In this document: piece after piece, positions 29,886 to 41,108 of the stretch
Layout of the letters: the number at the start of each line of letters is the position of its first letter
How positions within the stretch are numbered: the first letter of the stretch is position 1
NCBI RefSeq assembly: GCF_030345795.1
Contig: NZ_JAUALB010000001.1
Location: 3,154,001 to 3,218,000, forward strand
Length of the DNA: 64,000 nt
Direction: 5' to 3'
DNA from: Micromonospora sp. WMMA1363
GTDB taxonomy: Bacteria > Actinomycetota > Actinomycetes > Mycobacteriales > Micromonosporaceae
Translations under genes and position numbers: made by a program
The notes under the pieces: model-generated
The model's input: the letters and a program-made list of their open reading frames with translations, nothing else
Databases searched by the model: none
Told to the model about the DNA's origin: nothing

Positions 29886-30587
29886 TCAGCCCGCGGCGCG
29901 CGCCCAGTCGATCGTCGGCAGCCCCACGTCGGCGAGGGCCTTGTTGGCGGCACTGAACGGGCGGCTGCCGAGAAACCCGCGCGGGTTCATCGGGCTGGGA
30001 TGGCCGGCCTCCAGCACCACGTGGCGCGGGTTCGTGACCAGGGTGGCCTTCTTGCGCGCGTACCCGCCCCACAGCAGGAAGACCACCGGCGTGTCCATCG
30101 CGTCCAGAGCGCTGATGGTCGCATCGGTGAACTCCTCCCACCCCGAGTTGGCGTGCGAGCCAGGGCTGGCCTCGCGGACGGTCAGCACCGCGTTGAGCAG
30201 CAGCACGCCCTGGCTCGCCCAACCGCTGAGGTTGCCGCCGGCGGGCTTCGCCACGCCCAGGTCCTCGCCCAGCTCCTTGAAGACGTTGCGCAGCGACGGT
30301 GGCACGGCCACCCCGTCGCGAACGCTGAAGCTCAGCCCGTGCGCCTGCCCGACGCGGTGGTACGGGTCCTGCCCGAGGATCAGCACCCGGCAGTCCGCCG
30401 GCGCGCAGAGCCGGTACGCCGAGAAGAGATCCTCAACGGGCGGGAAAACGGTGCGGGTGGCGTACTCCCGGGCGACGAAACCGGCGAGGGCCGCGGTGCG
30501 GGCCGGGTCGAGGCGCGGGGACAGCACGGCCCGCCACTCGGCCGGCAGCAGCGCCAGCAGGTCCAGGATGGGAGCGTCGTCGGGCAT
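29886..30587 (-). CDS. ung: Uracil-DNA glycosylase
   Basis: 233 residues from the ATG at 30587; the longer frame upstream is not coding. Family 1 UDG motifs are present: water-activating loop ILGQDPYHRVGQAHGLSFSV, the segment GVLLLNAVLTV and the Leu-intercalation loop AGHPSPMNPRGFLGSRPF. It removes uracil from DNA in base excision repair. It lies 77 bp beyond the tsaE stop on the same strand. Confidence 0.97.
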   Translation of the reverse strand: MPDDAPILDLLALLPAEWRAVLSPRLDPARTAALAGFVAREYATRTVFPPVEDLFSAYRLCAPADCRVLILGQDPYHRVGQAHGLSFSVRDGVAVPPSLRNVFKELGEDLGVAKPAGGNLSGWASQGVLLLNAVLTVREASPGSHANSGWEEFTDATISALDAMDTPVVFLLWGGYARKKATLVTNPRHVVLEAGHPSPMNPRGFLGSRPFSAANKALADVGLPTIDWARAAG

Positions 30588-30664
30588 CGGCGGCCTTTCT
30601 GGTCGGGGCGGTCCCGCGCACTGTAGGCGGCCGGTCTGACAACCCCCGGGGGCGGGGCCGCCGG

Positions 30665-31147
30665 TCAGCCCAGCACGGCCAACCGGGACGCCCAGTCGCC
30701 GCCGACCGGCACTAGCTCGACCACGCGGGTGTCGTCGTCCCGGCGGTCGATCCGGATCCTCAGGTGGGCGTCGACGAGCTGCTCGACCAGTCCCTCCCCC
30801 CACTCGACCGCCGTCACCGACTCGTCCACCGACGCGTCCAGGTCCAGGTCGTCGATCTCGGCGCGCGGGTCGGCCGCGTCTCCCAGCCGGTACGCGTCGG
30901 CGTGCACGAGCGCCAGCCGGCCGCCCAGCACCGGGTCCGGCCGGTGTACGCGGGCGATGACGAAGGTGGGCGAGGTGACGCCCCCGAGCACACCGAGCCC
31001 GGCGCCGATGCCCTGGGTGAGCGCGGTCTTGCCGGCGCCGAGTGGGCCGGTCAGCAACAGCAGGTCACCCGCCCGGAGCAGGCCGGCTAGCCGGCGGCCG
31101 AACGCGTGCGTGTCCGCCACCGTCGGCAACGTGACGTGCAGGGTCAC
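30665..31147 (-). CDS. tsaE: tRNA threonylcarbamoyladenosine biosynthesis ATPase TsaE
   Basis: 160 residues. The P-loop is LLTGPLGAGKTALTQGIGAGLG, followed by VTSPTFVIARVH and VHADAYRL, the typical TsaE series. It drives turnover of the TsaB-TsaD complex. Start overlaps the stop of the preceding hydrolase gene by 4 bp (31144-31147), so it is the distal member of an alr-hydrolase-tsaE operon. Confidence 0.95.
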   Translation of the reverse strand: MTLHVTLPTVADTHAFGRRLAGLLRAGDLLLLTGPLGAGKTALTQGIGAGLGVLGGVTSPTFVIARVHRPDPVLGGRLALVHADAYRLGDAADPRAEIDDLDLDASVDESVTAVEWGEGLVEQLVDAHLRIRIDRRDDDTRVVELVPVGGDWASRLAVLG

Positions 31148-32238
31148 AGGTTCTCCAGGAACCGGGCCAGCGCGGCGTTGACCTCGTCGGCATGCTCCAG
31201 CATCACGACGTGCCCGCTGTCGGGGATCTTGACGAACTCGGCGTGCGGCAACCGCCGGACGATCTCCTCGGAGTGCATCACCGGGGTGATCATGTCCTTG
31301 TCTCCGACCACCACCAGCACCGGCGTGCCGCTGAGCGCGGCCAGCGCCGGGAAGCGCGAATGGGTGGCGAGGGTCCGCAGGTAGCGGGTGACCGTGTCGG
31401 CGGACGTCCGCGAGTTCATCTTTTCGACGTACGACACCAGGGCCGGACTGGGACGGCGGGTGCCGAAGCCGTACTTCCGGGTGAGCAGCCAGGCGACATT
31501 GGTGGTGGACTTCCGCGCCCGGTCGATCACCGTGCCGCCGTAACGGGCGGCGTTGCTCATCATGTAGAGCACCGGCGCACCAACCCGGCCAAGCAGGGCC
31601 GGGGCGACCAGCTTGGTTTCGGCCAGCAGGCCGCCGGAGGTGGCCATCAGCACAGTGCCCACCACCCGGTCACCGAACATGTCCGGGAAGAGCTCGGCGA
31701 ACGCCATGATGGCCATGCCGCCCATCGAGTGGCCGACCAGGACCAGCGGGCCCTCGGGGGCGGTGCGGTCGATCACCGCGCGCAGCGTCCGGCCCAGTAC
31801 GGTCAGGTCGTACTCACCGGTCTCCAGCCGGCCGGAGCGACCGTGACCCGGCTGGTCGTACGCGATCACGCGGTGCTCGCCGCGCGCGGCGAGCACCTGG
31901 CGCTGGAAGTGGAACGTCCCCATGTCGAGGCAGAACCCGTGCACCAGCACGATGGTCGGGTTTCCCGGCACCGGCCGGGTCGGCTCGACCACCTCCACGT
32001 GGATGTCGGTGCCGTCCGGCATCTCCAGGCACAGCGTCTCGTCGTACCGCTGCTCGCCGAAGTCCTCGCCGGCGTACGGGTCGGTGGGGTCGGTCTTGAA
32101 CCGGCGGATGAGGGCGCGTTCGGTCGCGACGCCCGCGGCGAGACCGGCGGCAGCGACCCCCACGGCGGCCAGCGCACCGACAGCGGCCCGGGCGTGACCG
32201 GAGCGGGGCAACGGGATCCGGGGACGGTGCGACGTCAT
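31144..32238 (-). CDS. Alpha/beta hydrolase
   Basis: 364 residues. An N-terminal hydrophobic stretch (AAVGALAAVGVAAAGLAAGVATERALI) may be a membrane anchor. The oxyanion region is VLVHGFCLDMG, the nucleophile elbow VLVGHSMGGMAIM (Ser-His context), and the acid and base are likely in VVGDKDMITPV and SGHVVMLEHADEV. It lies between alr and tsaE with 4-bp overlaps on both sides, a gene order conserved in actinobacteria. Substrate unknown. Confidence 0.9.
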   Translation of the reverse strand: MTSHRPRIPLPRSGHARAAVGALAAVGVAAAGLAAGVATERALIRRFKTDPTDPYAGEDFGEQRYDETLCLEMPDGTDIHVEVVEPTRPVPGNPTIVLVHGFCLDMGTFHFQRQVLAARGEHRVIAYDQPGHGRSGRLETGEYDLTVLGRTLRAVIDRTAPEGPLVLVGHSMGGMAIMAFAELFPDMFGDRVVGTVLMATSGGLLAETKLVAPALLGRVGAPVLYMMSNAARYGGTVIDRARKSTTNVAWLLTRKYGFGTRRPSPALVSYVEKMNSRTSADTVTRYLRTLATHSRFPALAALSGTPVLVVVGDKDMITPVMHSEEIVRRLPHAEFVKIPDSGHVVMLEHADEVNAALARFLENL

Positions 32239-33353
32239 GGCCGCTCGCCGTCGTAGACGCGCGGCACCCGGCTGCTGCCGAACCGGGTGACGATCTCGTA
32301 GTTGATCGTGCCAACCGCCTCGGCCCAGTCGTCGGCGGTGGGTCCACCGTCGGCCCCGCTACCGAACAACGTGGCCACGTCGCCGGCCGCGACCGGGTCG
32401 TCGCCGCAGTCGAGCACGAACTGGTCCATGCAGACCCGACCGGAGATGGTCCGTCGGGCAGCACCGAGCAGGACCGGGCCGTTGTTGGACGCGTGCCGGG
32501 GCACCCCGTCGGCGTACCCGAGCGGGATCACCGCCAACGTGCTCCCCCGCTCCGTCGTGTAGGTATGGCCGTACGACACGCCAGCGCCAGCCGGGACACG
32601 CTTGGTGAGCATGACCCGAGCCCGCGCGGTCATCGCCGGCCGCAGCCCGTAGCGCTCGCCGGCCACCGGTGAGAGGCCGTAGACGGCCAGCCCGGCGCGG
32701 ACCAGGTCGAAGTGGGTGTCCGGCCGGGTCAACGTGGCCGCCGAGTTGGCCAGGTGCCGGTAGCGCGGGCGCAGCCCCGCCTTCTCCACCATGCCGAGCC
32801 CCTCGTGAAAGACGGCCAGCTGCCGGTCCGTGGTCGGATGGCCGGGCGAGTCCGCGTGCACGAAGTGGCTCCACACCCCGACCACCTCGACCAGGCCGTC
32901 GGCCTGCGCCGCTGCGGCGGCGTCCAACAGGGTCGGCCAGTCGGCGACGGTGGCGCCACCCCGGGACAACCCGGTATCGATCTTGAGATGGAGCCGGGCC
33001 GGGCGCCCGGCGATCCGACTCGCCTTGATCATCTCTTCGAGCTGCGGCAGGCTGGCCGCGCCGAGATCCACCCCGGCCGTCACCCCCTCGTGCAGTGCCA
33101 ACCCCGGCGCGAGCAGCCAGGCCAGCACCGGCTCGGTGATCCCGGCCCGGCGCAGCGAGAGGGCCTCGTCGAGGGTGCAGACGCCGAGCCAGTCGGCCCC
33201 GGCGTCCAGCGCGGCGCGGGCCGCCGGAATCATGCCGTGGCCATACCCGTCACCCTTCACCACCGCCATCAGCTCGGCTGTCGTGCCGGACCGCAGCCGG
33301 CTCACGTTCTCGCGGATCGCGTCAAGGTCGACGCGTACCTCGGCCTGCCACAT
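32235..33353 (-). CDS. alr: Alanine racemase
   Basis: 372 residues. The PLP-lysine is in MAVVKGDGYGHG near residue 30-40 and the opposing catalytic tyrosine is in GVSYGHTYTTERGS. It makes D-alanine for peptidoglycan. Its stop overlaps the hydrolase start (ATGA). The nnr stop is 21 bp before its start, so nnr-alr-hydrolase-tsaE is a likely operon. Confidence 0.96.
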   Translation of the reverse strand: MWQAEVRVDLDAIRENVSRLRSGTTAELMAVVKGDGYGHGMIPAARAALDAGADWLGVCTLDEALSLRRAGITEPVLAWLLAPGLALHEGVTAGVDLGAASLPQLEEMIKASRIAGRPARLHLKIDTGLSRGGATVADWPTLLDAAAAAQADGLVEVVGVWSHFVHADSPGHPTTDRQLAVFHEGLGMVEKAGLRPRYRHLANSAATLTRPDTHFDLVRAGLAVYGLSPVAGERYGLRPAMTARARVMLTKRVPAGAGVSYGHTYTTERGSTLAVIPLGYADGVPRHASNNGPVLLGAARRTISGRVCMDQFVLDCGDDPVAAGDVATLFGSGADGGPTADDWAEAVGTINYEIVTRFGSSRVPRVYDGERP

Positions 33354-33374
33354 GCCCCCACACTACTGAGCTGA

Positions 33375-34886
33375 TCACCGGACCCGGACCCGCCCACGTC
33401 GATCCGGCTCCGTGTCCACGCCGAGGCGGGCCAGCACCGGGCGCAGGGCGGCCGCCACGTCGGGCGCGGTCACCGGGCCGCCCCGGGCCGCCTCCCGGCC
33501 GGCCAGCCCGTGCAGGTACGCGGCGGCGGCCGCGGCCCGCTCAGGTGCCAGACCCGCGGCGAGCATCGACCCGAGCAGTCCGGCCAGCACGTCCCCGGTT
33601 CCCCCGGTAGCCAGCGCCGGGGTGCCGGTCGGATTGACGTACGCCCGACCGTCGGGCGTGCCGATCACCGTGCGGTCGCCCTTCAGCAACACCACCGCGT
33701 TCATCCAGGCGGCCAACCGCAGCGTGGCCGCCACCCGGTCGGTGCCCGGTGTCTCGCCACACAGCCGGGTGAACTCCCGGTCGTGCGGGGTGACCACGAT
33801 CGGGGCCTCCCGCCGCCGCAGCTGGTCGGCGAGCGAGCCGTCCACGAGCAGGGTCAGCGCGTCCGCGTCGAGCACCACCGGCACCGGCGCCGCGAGCACG
33901 GCTCGCAGCTCTGCTGCCGCACCGTCGCCGGTACCGAGGCCGGAGCCGCAGACCCAGGCCTGTACCCGGCCGGCGTCGGCGACCCGGTCGGTCGCGATCA
34001 CTGACGGATGCTGGCGCAGCACCTCGTCGCGGGCGCCGCCCGCGTACCGGACCAGACCGGTCGGGCCGACGAGCGCGCCGCCGACCGAGAGCACCGCCGC
34101 ACCCGGGTATGTGGCCGAACCAGTCGCCACCCCCACCACGCCCCGGGTGTACTTCTCCGCCGCCGGTCCAGGCCGTGGCCACCACCCAACGAGATCCGAC
34201 CACTCGGTCACCCACAGCGCCGGACTGCCCCGCAGGCACGGCCGCAACCCGATGTCGACCAGCTCGACCTGACCGGCGAGTGCCGCGGCGGGACCCACGA
34301 CCAGCGCCGGCTTCAGCGCACCGAAGGTCACGGTGACGTCGGCGCGGACCGCGGACGGCCGACCGGAGGCGGAGACCGGCACGTGCCCGGTGTCCACCAC
34401 CACGCCGCTGGGCACGTCCACCGCGACCACCGCCGCCGGCTCGCCGTCCCGACCGCAGCGCCCCACCAGGCTCGCCGCGAGCTGGTCGGCGGTCTCCCGG
34501 AGCCCGCCGCTACCGCCGATCCCGACGATGCCGTCCAGGACCAGGTCGACCTGGGCGGGTGGGTGTTCGACCAGCTGGCCGCCAGCGGCCCGGAACGCGG
34601 CGAGTCCGTCGGCGTGCGCCCGCCCCGGTGTCAGCAGCAGCGCCGAGACGGCCGCCCCGCGGCGGGCCAGGTGCGCGCCGGCGAAGAGGCCGTCGCCGCC
34701 GTTGTCCCCCGAGCCGACCAGCAGCAGCACCCGGGCGGCGTAGACGCCGCCCCGGTCGGCCAGGAGCAGCGCGCAGCGGCGGGCCAGCCCGGCCGCGGCA
34801 CGCCGCATCAGCGTCCCCGGCGGGAGCGTCGCCATCAGGCCCGCCTCCGCGGCGCGTACGTCCGCCACCCGCCACACCGGTCTCAT
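33375..34886 (-). CDS. nnr: Bifunctional NAD(P)H-hydrate epimerase / ADP-dependent dehydratase
   Basis: 503 residues from the ATG at 34886 (an alternative start lies two codons upstream). The N-terminal ~210 residues are the YjeF_N epimerase (VLLLVGSGDNGGDGLFAGAHLARRG, VVAVDVPSGV). The C-terminal part is the ribokinase-like YjeF_C dehydratase with VVTPHDREFTRLCGET and the anion hole NPTGTPALATGGTGDVLAG. It repairs hydrated NAD(P)H. It lies 51 bp after acpS on the same strand. Confidence 0.94.
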   Translation of the reverse strand: MRPVWRVADVRAAEAGLMATLPPGTLMRRAAAGLARRCALLLADRGGVYAARVLLLVGSGDNGGDGLFAGAHLARRGAAVSALLLTPGRAHADGLAAFRAAGGQLVEHPPAQVDLVLDGIVGIGGSGGLRETADQLAASLVGRCGRDGEPAAVVAVDVPSGVVVDTGHVPVSASGRPSAVRADVTVTFGALKPALVVGPAAALAGQVELVDIGLRPCLRGSPALWVTEWSDLVGWWPRPGPAAEKYTRGVVGVATGSATYPGAAVLSVGGALVGPTGLVRYAGGARDEVLRQHPSVIATDRVADAGRVQAWVCGSGLGTGDGAAAELRAVLAAPVPVVLDADALTLLVDGSLADQLRRREAPIVVTPHDREFTRLCGETPGTDRVAATLRLAAWMNAVVLLKGDRTVIGTPDGRAYVNPTGTPALATGGTGDVLAGLLGSMLAAGLAPERAAAAAAYLHGLAGREAARGGPVTAPDVAAALRPVLARLGVDTEPDRRGRVRVR

Positions 34887-34937
34887 CGCCACTCCCGTCC
34901 GCGTCCGCGGCGCGCCGACCCGGCGCGCACCGCCTGA

Positions 34938-35306
34938 TCACCGTTCCGCGACCACCATCGCCGAGGCGATCCCGCCGTCGTGCGACAGTGAGAGATGCCA
35001 GCGGTTGACCCCTCGCTCGGCGGCTGCCGTGGCGACCGTGCCGGAGACGGTCAGCCACGGCCGGCCGTCCGGATCCGGCACGATCTCGCAGTCGTGCCAG
35101 CTCAGCCCGGCTGGCACGCCGAGCGCCTTGGCCACCGCCTCCTTCGCCGCGAAACGGGCGGCGAGCGACTCGGGTGAACGCGGGTTCCCCGAGGTGGTGT
35201 ACCGCTCGGCCTCGGTGAAGAGCCGGTCGGCGAGCAGCGGCGTCCGCGTCAGGGCCCGGGCGAACCGCTCCACCAGGACCACGTCGATGCCGACCGCGAC
35301 GATCAC
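34938..35306 (-). CDS. acpS: Holo-[acyl-carrier-protein] synthase
   Basis: 122 residues, the normal size. The magnesium-binding motif is [14 protein letters not shown] and the CoA/ACP site [13 protein letters not shown]. It transfers 4'-phosphopantetheine from CoA to acyl carrier protein. Likely the first gene of the acpS-nnr-alr-hydrolase-tsaE unit. Confidence 0.95.
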   Translation of the reverse strand: MIVAVGIDVVLVERFARALTRTPLLADRLFTEAERYTTSGNPRSPESLAARFAAKEAVAKALGVPAGLSWHDCEIVPDPDGRPWLTVSGTVATAAAERGVNRWHLSLSHDGGIASAMVVAER

Positions 35307-35473
35307 GCGCCCACCCTACCGGCGCGGCACATTAGCCGTCGGCAGCGCACGAGACAACGCCTGTGGACAGGCCGACGTTGTGGCGGCGGGCGGTCGTCCA
35401 CAGGGCAGGCACGGCGGCACGGGCCGCACCTAGCGTTCCGCCCGACGATGTCCGTCATGCCACGGAGGCGAGG

Positions 35474-35770
35474 ATGACCGAGGAGATGTTCCACGTCCGT
35501 CCGGACGGGCTGCGCCGGGGCGCGGCGTCGCTCGCCGACCACGCATACCGGCTGGCACACGGGCTGGCCGGGGTGTCCGGGCTGGTGGTGACGGCCCCCG
35601 AGTGGGCGGCCGGAGCGGCGCTGGCCAGGTGGGAGCAGGCGGTGCACGCCTGGCTCGGCGAGCTGGGTGGTCGGGCGGCGGCGACGGGCGCGGCGATCCA
35701 CTCGGCGGCGGACGCGTACGACGCGGTGGACGACCGGGCGGTGGCTCGGCTCTCCAGGGCACCCCGGTGA
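35474..35770 (+). CDS. WXG100/ESX-like small helical protein
   Basis: 98 residues from the ATG at 35474 behind GGAGGCGAGG. Two long helices flank APEWAAGAALARWEQAVHAWLGEL, so the protein resembles an ESX/type VII partner with a W-x-x-G-like turn (PEWAAG), though an exact WXG motif is absent. The C-terminus (HSAADAYDAVDDRAVARL) carries a Y-x-x-x-D/E-type signal typical of type VII substrates. Its stop overlaps the GTG of the DUF1023 gene, implying coupled translation and partnership. Confidence 0.7.
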   Translation: MTEEMFHVRPDGLRRGAASLADHAYRLAHGLAGVSGLVVTAPEWAAGAALARWEQAVHAWLGELGGRAAATGAAIHSAADAYDAVDDRAVARLSRAPR

Positions 35771-37500
35771 CAGCCGCCGCCCGGCCGCCCACCGGGGGAC
35801 CGGACCGGTCGGGTGGGGCCGGACCCGACGGACCGGTTCCGGCCGGTCCCGGGCGCGTCCGGTCCGACCCACACGGGACGCTGGCCGGCCACCCGGGAAG
35901 GTCGGGGCAGTCGGGACGCATCGGGTACCGGGAACTGTGGGCAGCCGACGCCGGCGCATGGCGCTCGGCCGGTGCGGCCTGGCGCGGTGTGCCCAAGCTC
36001 GTCGAGCGCCGGGCCGACGAGCTGGCGACGGCCGCCACGGCCCTACGGGACGCCTGGTCGGGGCGTGCCGCGGGCGCTGCGTTCGCCCGGCTGGGCGGGC
36101 TGCGCGCCGATCTGCTCTGCCCGCGGCCGGCGCTGATCGAGGCCGACCAGGTGCTCGCCGAGTTCGCCGGCCGGATCGCCGGCGCGAAGGCACGGCTCGA
36201 CTCGGCCGTCGCCCACGCCGACCGGTCCGGCGTCCAGGTCGACCGGCGCGGGCAGGCCAGCGCCGACCCGACCCGTGCCCGAACGCCCGGGTCCGCACAG
36301 GCCGTCGCGGCCGTTGCCGGCGAGATCGGAGCGGCGTTGGACGCGGCACGGGCGGCCGACCGGGAAGCGGCCGGACGGTTGGGCGAGCTGGTCGGGGCGG
36401 CCGGTACGGGCTGGGCCAGCCCGCCTCCGCCCGGCCGGCCCGCCTCCGGTGCAGCCCCGGCGGCGGTCCGGCAATGGTGGGTGGGGCTCACCCCGGCGCA
36501 GCGACGGTGGCTGGTGACGTACGAGCCGGACCGGGTCGGCCGCCTGGACGGGGTGCCGGTTGCCGCTCGGGACCAGGCCAATCGACTCCTCCTGGCGCAG
36601 CACCGCGCGGACCTGCTGACCGAGCGACGCCGGCTGCTCGGCCGGATGCCGTCGGGGCCGGTCGAACTGGTCGGGCTGCGCCGGGTGGACGCGGCGCTCG
36701 CCGGATTGGACGCGCTGGCCATCCGGCTGGCTGCGCCGGAGGGTCCGCGGGCGTACCTGCTGGGGCTGGCTACCCGGGAGGAGGGGCGGGCGGTCGTGGC
36801 ACTCGGCAACCCCGACCGCAGCGGCCAGGTGCTGACGTACGTGCCGGGGATGGGTGCCGGCCTGGACGACGTCGCCGGCGAGCTGGACCGGGCGGGCCGG
36901 GTGCTCTCCCGCTGCACCGCCCTCGCGCCCGGCGAGGAAACCTCGACGGTGCTGTGGCTGGACTACGACGCCCCGGACTTCCTGCACGAGGCGGCGTGGC
37001 CTCGGCAGGCGGATGACGCGGGGCCGGCGCTGCACCGGTTCCAGGAGGGGCTGCGCGCCACCCACGAGGGTGACGGCGCCCGGCAGACGGTACTCGGACA
37101 CAGCTACGGGTCACTGGTCGTCGGCATCTCGGCCCGCGACCATGGCCTCGCCGCCGATGCCCTGGTGTTCCTCGGCTCGCCTGGTGTCGGGGTCGACCAC
37201 GCCCGCGACCTCGGGCTGCCGTCCGGTCAAGTCTGGGCGAGCACAGCCACCGACGACGTGATCCGGCTGGCGTGTCCGCCGGAGGAGCTGTTCCGGCGGG
37301 CGCTGCTGGTCGCGGGACCACTTGGCGCGGCGGTCACGCTGCTCGACGGGCCGGACCGGGAGCTGTGGTTCGGGCGTGACCCGTCCGATCCACGCTTCGG
37401 CGGGCGCACGTTCCCAAGCGGACGGTACGGCCACACGGGTTACTGGCATCCGGACAATCCTGCCCTGGACGGGCTGGCCCGGGTGGTCCTCGGCCGCTGA
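35767..37500 (+). CDS. DUF1023 alpha/beta hydrolase with helical N-terminal region
   Basis: 577 residues from the GTG at 35767, which overlaps the stop of the preceding gene. The first ~45 residues are Pro/Gly-rich. Residues about 50-200 are helical and WXG-like (AWRSAGAAWRGVPKLVERRADELATAATALRDAWSGRAAGAAFARLGGL). The C-terminal half is a DUF1023 alpha/beta hydrolase: VLTYVPGMGAGLD, nucleophile elbow TVLGHSYGSLVVG and terminal HTGYWHPDNPALDGL with the candidate catalytic His. This organisation, with a small helical partner encoded upstream, resembles actinobacterial type VII-exported hydrolases or toxins. Substrate unknown. Confidence 0.82.
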   Translation: MTAAARPPTGGPDRSGGAGPDGPVPAGPGRVRSDPHGTLAGHPGRSGQSGRIGYRELWAADAGAWRSAGAAWRGVPKLVERRADELATAATALRDAWSGRAAGAAFARLGGLRADLLCPRPALIEADQVLAEFAGRIAGAKARLDSAVAHADRSGVQVDRRGQASADPTRARTPGSAQAVAAVAGEIGAALDAARAADREAAGRLGELVGAAGTGWASPPPPGRPASGAAPAAVRQWWVGLTPAQRRWLVTYEPDRVGRLDGVPVAARDQANRLLLAQHRADLLTERRRLLGRMPSGPVELVGLRRVDAALAGLDALAIRLAAPEGPRAYLLGLATREEGRAVVALGNPDRSGQVLTYVPGMGAGLDDVAGELDRAGRVLSRCTALAPGEETSTVLWLDYDAPDFLHEAAWPRQADDAGPALHRFQEGLRATHEGDGARQTVLGHSYGSLVVGISARDHGLAADALVFLGSPGVGVDHARDLGLPSGQVWASTATDDVIRLACPPEELFRRALLVAGPLGAAVTLLDGPDRELWFGRDPSDPRFGGRTFPSGRYGHTGYWHPDNPALDGLARVVLGR

Positions 37501-37660
37501 CGCGACCGGCGGACCGGGCCGCCCGACGGGCGGACCGTGGCGGTCGTCGGCCCGCCGCGGTCCGGTCCCGCCGCCGGTCCACAGGTGCCGCCGATCGACG
37601 TCGGCCGCCGTCCACGGCCTGCCCGTTGGGCCATCGTCTCCGACCCAGTCGACGCTCCGC

Positions 37661-37689
37661 GGCGCCCGCCGAGATGCTCCGCGGGCGCC
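37661..37689 (-). terminator. Terminator hairpin after glmS (also serving the convergent DUF1023 gene)
   Basis: GGCGCCCGC (37661-37669) and GCGGGCGCC (37681-37689) form a perfect 9-bp stem with an 11-nt loop, eight bases past the glmS stop in the 197-bp gap between convergent genes. Confidence 0.65.
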
Positions 37690-37697
37690 GGCTGGAC

Positions 37698-39611
<1,914 letters not shown>

Positions 39612-39697
39612 GGGTGGCAGCCTAACCCAGTTTCGCTCACCATGGATGCTTGGAACGCGGGCAAACGATCAGCAAATTTGAGCGAAGCACCCGAGCT

Positions 39698-39717
39698 GTC
39701 ACGGAAAGTTACGAAAC
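39698..39717. promoter_or_regulatory. Tandem 10-bp repeat in the glmS/aminotransferase divergent region
   Basis: GTCACGGAAA followed directly by GTTACGAAAC: two imperfect copies exactly one helical turn apart, within the AT-richest part of the 162-bp divergent region. The half-sites recall GlnR-type GTnAC and GAAAC boxes, but the spacing does not fit the n6 rule. Possible regulator site. Confidence 0.3.
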
Positions 39718-39773
39718 GCCAGCGATGGGCACGACGGGTTGAACCGACACCACGAGTGCGTAGGCTGACGGGC

Positions 39774-40967
39774 GTGACGATCACCCACGTCGATCCCCTG
39801 GTGGCTCGGATGCGCCCGTTCGGGACGACGATCTTCGCCGAGATGTCCGCCCTCGCCGTCCGCACCGGAGCGGTCAACCTGGGCCAGGGCTTCCCGGACA
39901 CCGACGGCCCACCGGAGATGCTCGCGGCCGCGGCGGAGGCGCTGCGCAGCGGGCGAAACCAGTACCCGCCGGGTCCGGGGATCCCCGCGCTGCGCGCCGC
40001 CGTCGCGGCACACCAGCGCCGGTTCTGGGGCCTGGAGTACGACGCCGAGAACGAGATCGTGGTAACGGCGGGCGCCACCGAGGCGATCGCAGCGGCGGTC
40101 CTCGGCCTCTGCGAGCCGGGTGACGAGGTGGTCTGTTTCGAGCCCTACTACGACTCGTACGCGGCCTCGATCGCGCTGGCCGGCGCGGTCCGACGACCGG
40201 TCACGCTCCGCCCCGGCCCCGACGGCCGGTACGCCTTCGACCCGGACGCACTGCGCGCCGCCTTCGGGCCCCGCACCCGGCTGGTGCTGCTCAACTCCCC
40301 GCACAACCCGACTGGCAAGGTATTCACCCCCGACGAGCTGAACCTGGTCGCCGCACTGTGCCACCGACACGACGCGTACGCCGTCACCGACGAGGTGTAC
40401 GAGCACCTCGTGTTCTCCGACGCCCCGGCCGGTCACCTCCCGCTCGCGACACTGCCCGGGATGCGGGACCGGACGCTGCGGATCTCCTCGGCTGGCAAGA
40501 CATTCTCCTGCACCGGCTGGAAGGTCGGCTGGGTGAGCGGCCCCGCCGCGCTCGTCTCGGCGGTCCTCCGGGTCAAGCAGTTCCTCACCTTCGTCAACGC
40601 CGCACCGCTGCAACCGGCGGTCGCGGTGGCGCTGGGTCTGCCCGACGACTACTTCACCGTGTTCCGCGACGACCTGCAGGCCCGCCGCGACCAGCTCGTC
40701 GCCGGCCTCACCGACGCTGGGCTCGACGTGCTTACCCCCGAGGGCACATACTTCGTCACCGCCGACGTCACCGCCCTCGGCGGTCGGGACGGGGTGGAGT
40801 TCTGCCGGTCGCTGCCGGAGCGCTGCGGTGTGGTGGCGGTCCCGACGCAGGTCTTCTACGACGATCCCGAGGCCGGCCGGCGGCTGATCCGGTTCGCCTT
40901 CTGCAAGCGTGCCGAGGTGCTGACCGAGGCGGTCACCCGGCTACGTCAGCTGAGAGCGGCTCCGTGA
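39774..40967 (+). CDS. PLP-dependent aminotransferase, class I/II (YbdL/kynurenine-aminotransferase-like)
   Basis: 397 residues from the GTG at 39774. Conserved blocks are INLGQGFPDTDGPPEMLAAA-like (VNLGQGFPD), NQYPPGPGIPALRAAVAAHQRRFWG, HNPTGKVFTPDEL, the PLP-lysine in ISSAGKTFSCTGWKVGWVSGP and C-terminal RLIRFAFCKRAEVL. The NLGQGFPD and SAGKTFSCTGWKVGW signatures favour the kynurenine/methionine aminotransferase branch; other annotations would be N-succinyldiaminopimelate aminotransferase. It stands alone, with glmM convergent. Confidence 0.9.
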   Translation: MTITHVDPLVARMRPFGTTIFAEMSALAVRTGAVNLGQGFPDTDGPPEMLAAAAEALRSGRNQYPPGPGIPALRAAVAAHQRRFWGLEYDAENEIVVTAGATEAIAAAVLGLCEPGDEVVCFEPYYDSYAASIALAGAVRRPVTLRPGPDGRYAFDPDALRAAFGPRTRLVLLNSPHNPTGKVFTPDELNLVAALCHRHDAYAVTDEVYEHLVFSDAPAGHLPLATLPGMRDRTLRISSAGKTFSCTGWKVGWVSGPAALVSAVLRVKQFLTFVNAAPLQPAVAVALGLPDDYFTVFRDDLQARRDQLVAGLTDAGLDVLTPEGTYFVTADVTALGGRDGVEFCRSLPERCGVVAVPTQVFYDDPEAGRRLIRFAFCKRAEVLTEAVTRLRQLRAAP

Positions 40968-41108
40968 GCACCCCCGGACGACCGGATTCCGCCGGCTCAC
41001 CGCGCTGCGGGCCGGCGAGCGTGTCCGCTCCGATCCCGGCCGGTGACCGTCACGGAGCAGCAACGCGTCACCGGATGGACGCGCCCACCGAGCTGGTCCA
41101 ATGTCAGC

